Source: Balaenoptera acutorostrata (lineage: Eukaryota > Chordata > Mammalia > Artiodactyla > Balaenopteridae). Taken from it: DNA of 64,000 nt. The position numbers and the translations under genes are program-made. The stretch spans positions 12,653,770 to 12,717,769 of the forward strand of contig NC_080070.1 of the NCBI RefSeq assembly GCF_949987535.1, written 5' to 3'. The notes beneath the pieces were generated by a model that saw only the letters and a program-made list of their open reading frames with translations, was not told where the DNA came from and did not search any database. This document shows, piece after piece, positions 13,226 through 23,030 of the stretch (its first letter is position 1; each line of letters opens with the position of its first letter).

Positions 13226-13392
13226 CACAGTGAGGGGCCCCGCACTCAAACCCCCGCAGCCCCAAGGCCGCTCCCGCTCCCGGGCCCCAGCGCCCTGCTT
13301 CAGGGCTGCGAGCACACCAGGTGCCCGCGTCCGCCCCGCGCTCGCCGCCTTCCATCCTCCCCGCCGCCGCCGCCGGGCCCGCGGGCACTCAC

Positions 13393-13445
13393 CCACCACG
13401 GTCAGCCGGCTGCCGGCCCCGAAGGGCAGGGCGGCGCCTGTAAAG
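13393..13445 (-). other. TRBJ: TRBJ segment, J2-6-like, copy B cluster
   Basis: 53 nt, FTGAALPFGAGSRLTVV, heptamer GGCTGTG at 13446-13452, GTGAG donor. Confidence 0.95.
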
Positions 13446-13495
13446 CACAGCCCCGGGGCTCCCCACCCAAACCGAGGCGCGCCGCCCGCGCTCAC

Positions 13496-13541
13496 CTAGC
13501 ACCAGGAGCCGCGTGCCCGGCCCGAAGTACTGGGGCTGAGT
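13496..13541 (-). other. TRBJ: TRBJ segment, J2-5-like, copy B cluster
   Basis: 46 nt, TQPQYFGPGTRLLVL, heptamer GGCCGTG at 13542-13548, GTGAG donor. Confidence 0.95.
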
Positions 13542-13602
13542 CACGGCCCCCCAGCGCCGCGCAAAAACCCGCCGCGTCCCCGGCGGCAGCGTCCCCGCTC
13601 AC

Positions 13603-13651
13603 CTAGCACCGACAGCCGGGTGCCCGCGCCGAAGTACTGAGTGTTTTGGCT
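13603..13651 (-). other. TRBJ: TRBJ segment, third in order (J2-4-like), copy B cluster
   Basis: 49 nt, SQNTQYFGAGTRLSVL. Heptamer GGCTGTG, 12-bp spacer, perfect GGTTTTTGT nonamer. Same as the copy A cluster segment; the copy C cluster has a different 5' end. Confidence 0.95.
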
Positions 13652-13820
13652 CACAGCCCTGAGGCCCAGGACAAAAACCGGCGCTGCCCTCTCCTGACGT
13701 CCCGGACTCAGCCCAGGTCCCCACCGACCCCGAGCACAGCCCTAAATGAAGATGGGCAGCTGCCCACCTCTCTCCAGCCCGTCCTAGGGAGCGCTCAGGG
13801 ACCCCAGCTGCCCTCCTTAC

Positions 13821-13871
13821 CCAGCACAGTCAGCTTGGAACCATTGCCAAAATACAGCTTCCCGGCGTTCA
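13821..13871 (-). other. TRBJ: TRBJ segment, J2-2-like, copy B cluster
   Basis: 51 nt, NAGKLYFGNGSKLTVL, heptamer GGCTGTG at 13872-13878, GTAAG donor. Confidence 0.95.
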
Positions 13872-14017
13872 CACAGCCCTGGGGACTCGGGCACAAACTT
13901 AGCCTTCCCTGAGAGCAGCCCAGGAGGGTCCACCGTCCACGCCCCAAAAGCCAGAATTCAGGCGGTCATCCAGGCTGGGCAGCCCATCCTCCCTCCCACC
14001 TGGAGCACCCTTCTTAC

Positions 14018-14067
14018 CCAGCACAGTGAGCCGGGTCCCTGGCCCGAAGTACTGCTCATTGTAGGAG
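14018..14067 (-). other. TRBJ: TRBJ segment, J2-1-like, copy B cluster
   Basis: 50 nt, SYNEQYFGPGTRLTVL, consensus heptamer CACTGTG at 14068-14074, GTAAG donor. Confidence 0.95.
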
Positions 14068-14074
14068 CACAGTG

Positions 14075-14678
14075 GGAAGGGGCTACCAAGAATTCCTCCC
14101 TCTTGCCCTCCTCCCCTGGCACAGACTGGGACCACCCTCCTTCTCCCTGGCTTCTCTCTTCCCACCTCTCTCCAGAACTAGCTGGACACAGAAATCTGGG
14201 CCCTGCCTGAGGTCATCCCCAATTTGCAGAGAGTCAGCTTGGCTTGGGGATTTACAGTAGTTGTGAAATTGGAAGGGGTATTTGTGATGGAGATTTTGCT
14301 GGATTGGGAAGTGTTCTAGGCTAGACCCTGCCTCTTACTACTTCTGGGACCTGCAACCTCCCTGGCCTTCGTTTCTGCAACTGAAAAATGGGGTAATATC
14401 TTCCCCACAGCGTTGTTGTGAGTGCTTAACAAATTACACACCAGCAAGTACTTTGTCAAAGGGCAAGTTTTGTGAAAAGCACTGAATCATGATTCCACTT
14501 TAATGGCTTGATTCTTCACTTTCCTGGAAGCTGAGTGTGGAGCAGGGAGAGGCAGAGGTGATCACTGAGTCCAGATCCCTTCGAGATCACATCAGGGACC
14601 CGCTCAGGAGATCTCTCCCAGCTACTCTCCCCATGCAGGAGCCCCCCCTGGGCAGGTGGAGCTATTTTCTGAGGCAGG
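14075..14678 (-). repeat. D-J intron of the copy B cluster, with MIR at about 14325-14465
   Basis: Near-identical duplicate of 5546-6149. Nothing else is recognised. The part up to about 14548 has a homologue upstream of the copy A J set, ending at the deletion joint near 23030. Confidence 0.6.
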
Positions 14679-14717
14679 GCTTTTTGTAAAAGCCCTTCCT
14701 CTAACTGAATCATCGTG

Positions 14718-14735
14718 CCCCCCCCCCGAAGTCCC
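14718..14735 (-). other. TRBD: TRBD segment, D2-type, copy B cluster
   Basis: GGGACTTCGGGGGGGGGG (18 nt). 5' signal: CATTGTG (14736-14742), 12-bp spacer, nonamer 14755-14763. 3' signal: CACGATG (14717-14711), 23-bp spacer, nonamer 14687-14679. Signals are the same as at the 6.2-kb D; only the G run is shorter, by two. Confidence 0.94.
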
Positions 14736-14763
14736 CACAATGTTACACTATGATACAAAAATG

Positions 14764-17000
14764 TCCTCTTCTATTGTCCCCCTCCCCTAACGACTGTGCA
14801 GAGGCAGGAAGTGCAGGTGGCAGAGGTTGGTCTGATTGAGTGGGGTGGGAAAAAAACTCAGAGTAATCGAAAGTGGGGAGGGGCTTGGGGAATGTCAGGG
14901 TGCTAGTGGAGGGGGAAGGGGACAGAGAGGCCCCTCCTGGAACTTACGCCACCCTGAGAAGACCTCCTATGTCATCAGGGCTCCCCTCTGGGACACACTG
15001 TGCCCACCTGCAAAGACTGGCATTTATAGTGAGGCGGGTGGGAGGAGCATCCCTAGAGCAGGTGATGGCAACTTAGGGCAGGAGGACACAGCCTGGAAAG
15101 CTCTGCGATTCCCCATTGCTTCCTGAATAGGGTCCAAGCTCCTTCCCCTTCATTAGTCCACAGATACTTAATGCACATCTACCATATGCCAGGCCTCATG
15201 CTGGTTGCAAGGATAGAGTCCACTCTCAAAGCGGGAAGCCCCAACCTGCCTTTTCAGCCTTATGACTTCCACCTTGGACCTCGCAGCCTGCTGAGCAGAA
15301 GTAACCAGAAGTACCTGACCCTGTAGTTTCATATCCTGTTCATACATCTGACTATCATGACCTCTCTCCCACATGGCTAACTGAGACCAATTCTTCCTTT
15401 GAAGAATTGCCACCTTCTCAGACTCTCCCCTGATGGTCCCAGTCACCTAGTGCTAGCCTCTGCCTGCATTTTAGGAGACAGCTCACGTTGCTGTTGAAAG
15501 CATCACCGAGTATGTTAACCGTTTCTATTCATGAATTATCCCCATTATGAACAGGGAAGCTTCTCGGGGACCCTGACCTGGGTATCTTTGTTTTCTTGAA
15601 GGTTACGAGCAAATGTTGCAACGATATGTGCTTAACGACGAGGCTCCTCTGCTCATGCATACAGGTAGACATATGTGTTCATGCATGTGTGTTGGTATGT
15701 GTGCAGACACCCATGTTAGAATGCACGCAGTGTTGCAGTAGTGGGAGGAGGCTGTGTGCTGCAGGCCTGTGAGGGGGACGATAGATGGCTGTTTCAGGCA
15801 GGCCTTAGGGTGATATCTGCTCCTGAATTGGGTCACTTTGGGCAAACTCATTGATTCATTCATTTCTTTAAAGAGGATTTATTGGGTTAGTACACTGAAC
15901 CAAGGTACTATGCCACGTCGCAAGGATACTGTAATACAACACAACCTGGTCCTCAAGGAGCTGACCTTCTAGTGGGGGTGTCAGACAAGGAAAGAGGTAG
16001 TTTCCATCAACTGTGGTCAGTGGCAGGAAGGAGATGCACACAGGGTACTGTGATAGCAAAATACAGGGGGAATTTCATCCAGTTGCATGGAGTAAGGGGC
16101 AAAGATCCTCCAGAGAAGGCTACTTGCTGGGGAAGATGTCATCGCTGAATCTGCAAGGATGAGTGGGAGCTCACATATGTGTCATTCCAGGTAGAGGAGT
16201 GCAAGATGGCCTGAGAGCCAGTGACTCGGGGGTTCAGGGTGACAGGAGTGAGGGTGAGTGTGGATAAAGTGGTGGAGGACAATGGTGGGTCTTTTATGCC
16301 ATCCTGAGGACTTTGGGTTACATCACCATGGTGACAATGAGAGAGTAAAGAGCTTTGGGAGGATTTCTAGAAATACCAACAGGGCTGATCCTTGGTTTTA
16401 GGGAAACTTATTTTCTATCCTCCCAGGACTGATCAGGGACATATTCACACACATTTAATTCACTAGAGTGAAATTTATAACCAGCTTTGTAACTTAAACT
16501 GGAAGATACATCTGACAATGAGAATAGATAGTAATAGTAATTTCTCTTCTTCTCACCTGGAATCACTCCTTGGTGACGAAGGAAGCTGAGGAGTGCCCTC
16601 AGGGAGACAGTGGAGAGGAGCGTGGGTGATGTATATGACACCCAGCTTTGTGGGCCATGGGGACATGACCACTCAGCAAGTGGACACAGCTCTTCCTCAG
16701 AGCATCTTTGTCCAGGTAGGACAGAAATTTCCTATAGGCAGCATCACAGCTTTTTCTAGGTTGTTCCAGAGTAAGCCTCTCTCTTCACCAATCACACCCT
16801 TTCACATGTACTTAAGTCTTCCTGACAATGAGGAGGAGTACCAGCCACAGGCTGGGACCCTGGACCCTCCTACCTGAGGGGACTGCACTTTCTTGAACAC
16901 CTCTTGTTTCTACCCTGGCTGGAGTCACATGGGACTTCAGAGATGGACGGAAGAGATATCTAGACACTCACAAGGCAGACTCAACCCAGATCAGGCCATT
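14764..17000. other. Intergenic: constant copy A 3' flank to D2-type segment, with L2 fragments
   Basis: Duplicate of 6237-8473 at offset 8527, including the L2-like stretch (about 15853-16357). No gene is seen. Very few substitutions separate the two copies. Confidence 0.55.
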
Positions 17001-17006
17001 TTTATT
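17001..17006 (-). terminator. Polyadenylation signal of constant gene copy A
   Basis: AATAAA on the minus strand, about 210 bases past the stop codon; duplicate of the signal at 8474. Confidence 0.7.
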
Positions 17007-17217
17007 GGTTGAATCAGTTCAGGCCCGCCAGGGTCCCCCTTGGGCTAGGGAGATTTTGGTCATGAGTGTTTGGGGCGCATGCACACAGGGGTAGATACTG
17101 GGATGCGTGGAGAGATGAGAGCACCTCTTCTGAAGCACTGGGTAGGAATGGAAAAAGCAGAATTCACATCAGGGCAATAACAGGCTGGAAGCTCTTGGCT
17201 CCGCCTCTAAGCTGGCT

Positions 17218-18920
17218 TCAGGAATCCTTTCTCTTGACCTGAGGAAGAGAAAGTTCGGGGGTCACCAGGAGCCAGGAGTGCTGAGGACTAAGAGAAAGTA
17301 GGGTGTCCCACTGACATGACAAAGAGCAGGGTTTCCCCAACATCCATCCATTGGGTTTTCAGGTGACCCCAGTTTCTCCTTCACAGCATGGCGCTTGCAT
17401 TGTGATCCCAGAGGTATAAGGTGTCTTCTGAGGCTTGTGGGTGACTCCCCCTCTTCCTCTCTGCCCACTCTGGTCCTGGCAGGATCTGTGTGTTCCTGGG
17501 TGTGAGTTGCTGTGTTTCAAGTGTCACCTCGAACCTGCTGGCCCCACCCTGCCCTCCTCCTTACCATGGCCATCAGCACCAGGGCGCTGACCAGCACAGC
17601 ATAGACGGTGGCCTTCCCCAGCAGGATCTCATAGAGGATGGTGGCAGACAGGACCCCTTGCTGATAGGACACTGTTGGCAGGAAGGGAGAGCAGGTAGGT
17701 ACCTGTGAGCAGGGATCTCTGGTCTCCTTGCCCACGCACCACCCCCCCTTCCATGCCCCACCAGGGTCCATGGGTTTTGAATTCTCTGGTTCCAGAGCAA
17801 AGACCATGGGAGACGGAGACAAAGGAGCAGGGGGCCACTTACCCGAGGTCAAGCCACAGTCTGAAAGAAAAAAGGGGGAGGGAAATGGATGAGAGAGTCC
17901 ATCTTCAAAAGCAGATTCAGAACTAAGCCAGCCTTCCTCAGTCCAATAGCTGGCAAGGTGCTAACTCTTGCCAACAACCATGTGAGCTTGGAAGTGGATC
18001 CTTCCCCACTTGAGCCTTCAGATAAGACTCCAGCTTTGGCTGACACCTGATTGCAGCCTCTGGAGGAAGACGAGCCAGCTAAGTTATGCCCAAATTCCTG
18101 ACCCATCAAAACTACACAATAACAAATGTGTGGTATTTTGAGCTGCTTTCAAAAAAATCAAGAAAAACAAAAAACTCAGCCAGACTCCCAGGCTCAGGGC
18201 AGCCTCTGGTCAGAGTCCTAGCACCTTCCTTCCTTCTGGCCACAGCATCCTTGAAGGTCACGGAACATGGCAGCACTGAACGGGATGAGGACCCACTGCT
18301 CAGACCCTGAGCTGTGCAGGCGGGTAGGGAGGGGGACCTTTCAGCACAGCTGAGTTGGGCTGACGATCTGGGATCTGGGGGAGGAATTAGCCCGAGGTGC
18401 CCTGTCCTCCCTCACGGTGGGCTTCCCACACCCTCCCCTTTAGTCTGCATCTAGTCTCTCTGCTCTCCCCCCTGGATCTCCCCCTTTGTCTGCTCTGCCT
18501 CCCTCCTTGCTGAACCCTGCTGGAGCGGCTCACCTGCTCGGCCCCACACCTCGGCACTGATGTTCTGGGTGACGGGTTTGGGTCCGTCCTGCTTCCACTC
18601 GTCCTCGTCCGAGACCCCGTGGAACCAGACTTGGCAGCGGAAGAGGTTGCGAGGGTTGTACCAGAAGGGCGCGGAGACCCTCAGCCGGCTGCTCAGACAG
18701 TAGCTGGAGTCACTGCGGCTGGGGTCCTCCTTGTGGGGCTGAGAGTCCGTGCTGACCCCTGTCTTGACCTGCTTCCCGTTCACCCACCAGCTCAGCTCCA
18801 CGTGGTCGGGGTAGAAGCCCGTGGCCAGGCACACGAGCGTGGCCTTCTGGGTCCGGGAGATCTCAGCTTCTGACGGTTCGAACACAGCCACCTTGGGTGG
18901 GGTCACCTTGCTCAGGTCGT
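17218..18920 (-). CDS. TRBC: T cell receptor beta constant gene, copy A (5'-most)
   Basis: Exon 1 18920-18534, exon 2 17860-17843, exon 3 17671-17565, exon 4 17238-17218 (VKRKDS, TGA). Essentially the same sequence as copy B at offset 8527, in exons, introns and 3' UTR. Ig-domain cysteines, hinge Cys, transmembrane Lys and an NIS glycosylation site are all present. Because the J1 cluster has no constant gene of its own in this sequence, this copy is the first acceptor for both J1 rearrangements (J1-6 to exon 1 is about 6.4 kb) and rearrangements to the J set at 22.5-21.7 kb. By position it replaces TRBC1; by sequence it belongs to the duplicated C2-type unit. Confidence 0.97.
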
Positions 18921-21686
18921 CTGGAAGGGAGAGGGGTTGGGAGCAGGGGTGGCCGGAGAGCCGGCTGGGCGTGGTAGGGCTGCGCCTGTGCGTGTGAGTT
19001 GGGGGCACAGGGAAGGGGGCCACGGGGTCATCGTAAAAGGAAATTACGTAGTATTAGGTCCTGGTTGTTTGTTTGGGGGTCACCACCCGCTCCTCTGTGA
19101 TTGTGCTCCCTCGGCCTGCCTGGCCTTTGCATTGACCCTACGACAGGCCTGTCTCCTGTGTCCCCAGCCCCTGAGGTGGCCTTACAGTTTCCTCAGCTCA
19201 GACAGAGAGCCATCTCCCTGTGATTCAAATGCAGGCATCTTCAACCTTCTTTGCCCCTTTGATTCCACGTATTCTACTTTTCCCGACCAGCAAGCTTCCT
19301 AAATAGGCATCTGACACCATCAGAGCAACTTCGGCTCCCGGCTGGCTCGCTACAACTAAGCCTCTGGCCTGTGGCGTCCCCCAGGGCTCCAGGTGAAGGA
19401 ATTCCAGTTAACACCCCTGCGGTCTCTTCATCTGGCTGCCTCATTGCTTCTGGGCCCTCCTACGTTCATGTTATTCTGCTCTTTGCTTTTTATCGATTGT
19501 TTTGTTTGTTTCTGAGCAATTCTGTTACAAGCAAGACACCTCATTCTAAAGAGATCTAGTTTAGGCTGGAAGATGGAGAAAATGTTCTTCTAACTGACTC
19601 TTCACATTTCCCTGGATGTGATCTGACTTCAGGGCTGGCTTCCTGGGTGTGTGACCTGTGCAGTCACACGGGACCCCACACTTAGAAGGGCCCCTTGTTG
19701 ATTTAATGTGCTGGTGTCACCATTTTGAAATTCTAAGTAAATTTTAATAAAAGCCCTGGGTGTTCCCTTTGCGGTGGTTCTGCTTCCCATCAGGTCTGCT
19801 GCCCCACCCTGCTTTTCTCACCTTGCTGATAACTCCTCTGTCCCTAGGTCTTTACTGGCCGACCAGGTCTGAAATGGAAATCTCCTAACTTCTCTCTGCT
19901 GTCCTGGCTCCACCAGGCTTTCTGCCCCCAGCCTGGTTATTCACTCTCGCCTCAAAGACCCTGCCCCTGGGTTTCAACCAGCCCTCCAAGGGCACTATGG
20001 AATCTACTCCTCTGACCTCCTCCCCCAGCAAACTCTCAGCCCCTATTGGAAAAAGTAAAGATGCCTTTGGAGCCACGTGCGATGCTCCCCATGATGTTGA
20101 CGTGATGGACCGAACGATCAGAAGCCAGACCTTCCTCACACCCTGAAGCACTGACTGCATGGCTGCACGATGAGGGCAAAGCCGGTTCTCCCTCCATGTT
20201 TGCGAGTCCCTGTGGGGTGTGGGTCGGTTTGCCCATGTGGGTGTACTGTGTGTGTCCTGGTGAGCTTCTGTTGCGTGTGCTTGGATGTGGGCTGAACTAG
20301 CCTCAGGCAGAACTCTGAAGTTTATTGGTCCTGTTCCCAGCCCTCCTCCCCATTAGCCACATGCCAAACCTGCCCCTCCTTTGGCACTGGGCTCCCCTCC
20401 CTTGCCAGTGGCCACCTAGCAGAAGGGTAGGGAGGGGACCACTGCATTACAAGAGGTTTCCTGGATACTCTCCATGTAGCTACTCTTGTAAGTCTCACAG
20501 CAGATTTGGCAGTAGGTATTGTTGATGACATTGCATAGAAGAGGGAAGGTTCCCACAGATTCACTTGGCCAAGGTCACCAGATCATTAAAGGGCCAGGGC
20601 TTGGGACTCAGATTTACCTGGTTCTGAGGTCTCCTGCTTTTCTCCACCCTGGCTGATCACAGGAACCCAGCTTCCCCTCCGGGAACACACACTTCAGCTG
20701 ATCCCCACTGGCTCCATCTTAATGAGCCTAAGTACAAACAGCGCTTGCTGTTGTCAAATCATCCAGGTAAATATACCCGTATTGAGGGGTTCCTCCCCTC
20801 TGGAGCCTCAATGCTCCCAACAGCAGGTGACCTTTAAGGTCCTTTTCCAGCACTAAGAGCCTAAAATCCTTCTGGGAATGTTCCTCACCTCACAAGCAAA
20901 ATATCTGCATTTTAATGTATGTCCTGCACCATCTGGCTGTTTAACCTAGAAGACATGGTGTGAGGAGGGAGATTTGGGGCCAGGGGATGAGGGGGGTACA
21001 TTTGGTGAGTAAATCCACCCAGTGGCCCAGGTTCCCATCCAGCCCCCATGTGCTGTACACACAGCCTGGCCCTCAGGGGTCTGGGGCTTAGGAAGAGAGG
21101 AAGAGTTTTAAACCTAATTTTAAATCCAAACTTCTAAACAGTAAATCAACAAACCCCGCTGATTTCGATTCTCTCCCTCACTGCCTGGCGTTTCTCTTTC
21201 ACCTCTCTGTTCCACACTCTTGTCTGTCATCCTTTTCCTCCTCTGTTCCCTGGAAGCCTCCATCTGCACCTCCCAGGAGCCGGCTCTGCAGGGGGCCACA
21301 CCCCGTGCTCATCCCTGCCTGTTCCTGCCCCTCCGGCCCATTTTCCCCTTTGCATCAGCTACACACCCTCCTGCCCTTCCCTCAGCCCAGGCTGTCCTCC
21401 TCGGTCTTTTTCTCCAATCAAGCAGCTCTCAGAGTCCTAATAAATCCTCTCTCTCTCCAATGCTCACCCTGTCCCTAAATATCTCAGAAACAAAGAGACC
21501 AAAGCCCCCCCTTGCCCTCTACCTCTGTTCCAGGACTAGGAGTACCCCATGCCAGGCCCTTCATCCCTTGCAGAGCTGACCCCACAGATGGCCACCTGGC
21601 AACACAGCCCAGCTCCAGCCCTCCCCACCCATCTCCGGGGACACGATGGGCTGCGAATGGAAGGCAGGGAGGCGGCCAGATCTCAC
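18921..21686 (-). other. J-C intron of the copy A cluster
   Basis: Near-identical to the copy B intron at offset 8527, including the 890-bp segment (19663-20553), up to about 21500. From there into the J2-7-like and J2-6-like region it diverges clearly. No exon is seen. Confidence 0.6.
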
Positions 21687-21733
21687 CTGTGACCGTGAGC
21701 CTGGTGCCTGGGCCGAAATACCGCTCATTGGAG
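21687..21733 (-). other. TRBJ: TRBJ segment, J2-7-like, copy A cluster (divergent)
   Basis: 47 nt, SNERYFGPGTRLTVT with intact FGPG, heptamer CTCTGTG at 21734-21740, donor GTGAG. The 5' residues and the VT ending differ from the SYTQYF...VI segment of the other two sets. The VT ending matches human J2-7. Confidence 0.94.
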
Positions 21734-21855
21734 CACAGAGTCCCGGTCCCGCACGCAAACCCCTCAGCGCCCAGCCACTCGGCCTCCGGGTCCCAGCGCC
21801 CGGCTCCGACCTTCCATCCCGCCCCGCCGCCGCTGCCGGGCCCGCGGGCACTCAC

Positions 21856-21908
21856 CCACCACGGTCAGCCGGCTGCCGGCCCCGAAGGGCAGGGCGGCGC
21901 CTGTAAAG
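21856..21908 (-). other. TRBJ: TRBJ segment, J2-6-like, copy A cluster
   Basis: 53 nt, FTGAALPFGAGSRLTVV, heptamer GGCTGTG at 21909-21915, GTGAG donor. Confidence 0.95.
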
Positions 21909-21958
21909 CACAGCCCCGGGGCTCCCCACCCAAACCGAGGCGCGCCGCCCGCGCTCAC

Positions 21959-22004
21959 CTAGCACCAGGAGCCGCGTGCCCGGCCCGAAGTACTGGGGCT
22001 GAGT
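21959..22004 (-). other. TRBJ: TRBJ segment, J2-5-like, copy A cluster
   Basis: 46 nt, TQPQYFGPGTRLLVL. Heptamer GGCCGTG 22005-22011, 12-bp spacer, nonamer 22024-22032. Confidence 0.95.
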
Positions 22005-22077
22005 CACGGCCCCCCAGCGCCGCGCAAAAACCCGCCGCGCATCCCGCCGCGTCCCCGGCGGCAGCGTCCCCGCTCAC

Positions 22078-22126
22078 CTAGCACCGACAGCCGGGTGCCC
22101 GCGCCGAAGTACTGAGTGTTTTGGCT
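22078..22126 (-). other. TRBJ: TRBJ segment, third in order (J2-4-like), copy A cluster
   Basis: 49 nt, SQNTQYFGAGTRLSVL. Heptamer 22127-22133, 12-bp spacer, perfect GGTTTTTGT nonamer 22146-22154. Confidence 0.95.
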
Positions 22127-22295
22127 CACAGCCCTGAGGCCCAGGACAAAAACCGGCGCTGCCCTCTCCTGACGTCCCGGACTCTGCCCAGGTCCCCACC
22201 GACCCCGAGCACAGCCCTAAATGAAGATGGGCAGCTGCCCACCTCTCTCCAGCCCGTCCTAGGGAGCGCTCAGGGACCCCAGCTGCCCTCCTTAC

Positions 22296-22346
22296 CCAGC
22301 ACAGTCAGATGGGAGCCATCCCCAGAATACAGCTCTCTGGTATTCA
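22296..22346 (-). pseudogene. TRBJ: TRBJ segment, J2-2-like, copy A cluster, FGXG motif broken
   Basis: 51 nt, encoding NTRELYSGDGSHLTVL. The conserved Phe of the J motif is Ser (TTC-type codon changed to TCT), giving SGDG. The GTAAG donor and the GGCTGTG heptamer (22347-22353) are intact, so it can probably recombine and splice but would give a beta chain without the J Phe. The counterparts in the other sets keep FGNG. Best called an ORF-type, probably non-productive J. Confidence 0.85.
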
Positions 22347-22491
22347 CACAGCCCTGGGACCCCGGAGCAAACTTTGCCTTCTCAGAGAGCAGCCTAGGAG
22401 GGTCCAGCGCCCACGCCCCCAAAGCCAGGGTTCAAGGGGTCATCCAGGCTGGGCAGCCCATCCTCCCTCCCACCTGGAGCACCCTTCTTAC

Positions 22492-22541
22492 CCAGCACAG
22501 TGAGCCGGGTCCCTGGCCCGAAGTACTGCTCATTGTAGGAG
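22492..22541 (-). other. TRBJ: TRBJ segment, J2-1-like, copy A cluster
   Basis: 50 nt, SYNEQYFGPGTRLTVL, consensus heptamer 22542-22548, GTAAG donor. First J of a set that has no D2-type segment upstream; the nearest D is D1, about 5.6 kb 5'. Confidence 0.95.
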
Positions 22542-22548
22542 CACAGTG

Positions 22549-23030
22549 GGAAGGGGCTACCAAGAATTCCTCCCTCTTGCCCTCCTCCCCTGGCACAGAC
22601 TGGGACCACCCTCCTTCTCCCTGGCTTCTCTCTTCCCATCTCTCTCCAGAACTAGCTGGACACAGAAATCTGGGCCCTGCCTGAGGTCATCCCCCATTTG
22701 CAGAGAATCAGCTTGGCTTGGGGACTTACAGTAGTTGTGAAATTGGAAGGGGTATTTGTGATGGAGATTTAGCTGGATTGGGAAGTGTTCCAGGCTAGAC
22801 CCTGCCTCTTACTACTTCTGGGACCTACAACCTCCCTGGCCTTCGTTTCTGCAACTGAAAAATGGGGTAATATCTTCCCCACAGCGTTGTTGTGAGTGCT
22901 TGACAAATTACACACCTGCAAGTGCTTTGTCAAAGGGCAAGTTTTGTGAAAACTTTTATGATTATCCCACTTTAACGTTTTGATTCTTCATGTTCCTGGG
23001 AAGCTTAGTGTGGAGCAGGGAGAGGCAGAG
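22549..23030 (-). other. Truncated D2-J2 intron upstream of the copy A J set
   Basis: Homologous to the copy B D-J intron, including the MIR (about 22800-22930), as far as the shared stretch gtggagcagggagaggcaga. It then stops near 23030, about 150 bp short of where the D2 segment should lie. No D or D-type recombination signal follows. Confidence 0.8.

Larger units (their letters stand above)
3530..23030. repeat. Tandem duplication of the D-J-C unit, period about 8527 bp
   Basis: Sequence from about 3.5 kb to 14.5 kb recurs about 8527-8529 bp higher (the two-base change occurs at the D G-run). Examples: constant copy B to copy A at +8527, and D/J set C to B at +8529. Constant copy C (853-2480) aligns to copy B at +8186 because of the two intron indels. 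Confidence 0.93.

Noticed and set aside
21512..22684. Plus-strand open frames of about 190 codons
   Set aside because: Antisense shadows of the GC-rich J2 sets, lacking recognisable domains.
22549..23030. Possible hidden D segment upstream of the copy A J set
   Set aside because: No G-rich core flanked by 12- and 23-spacer signals; homology to the copy B intron ends before the position of the D.
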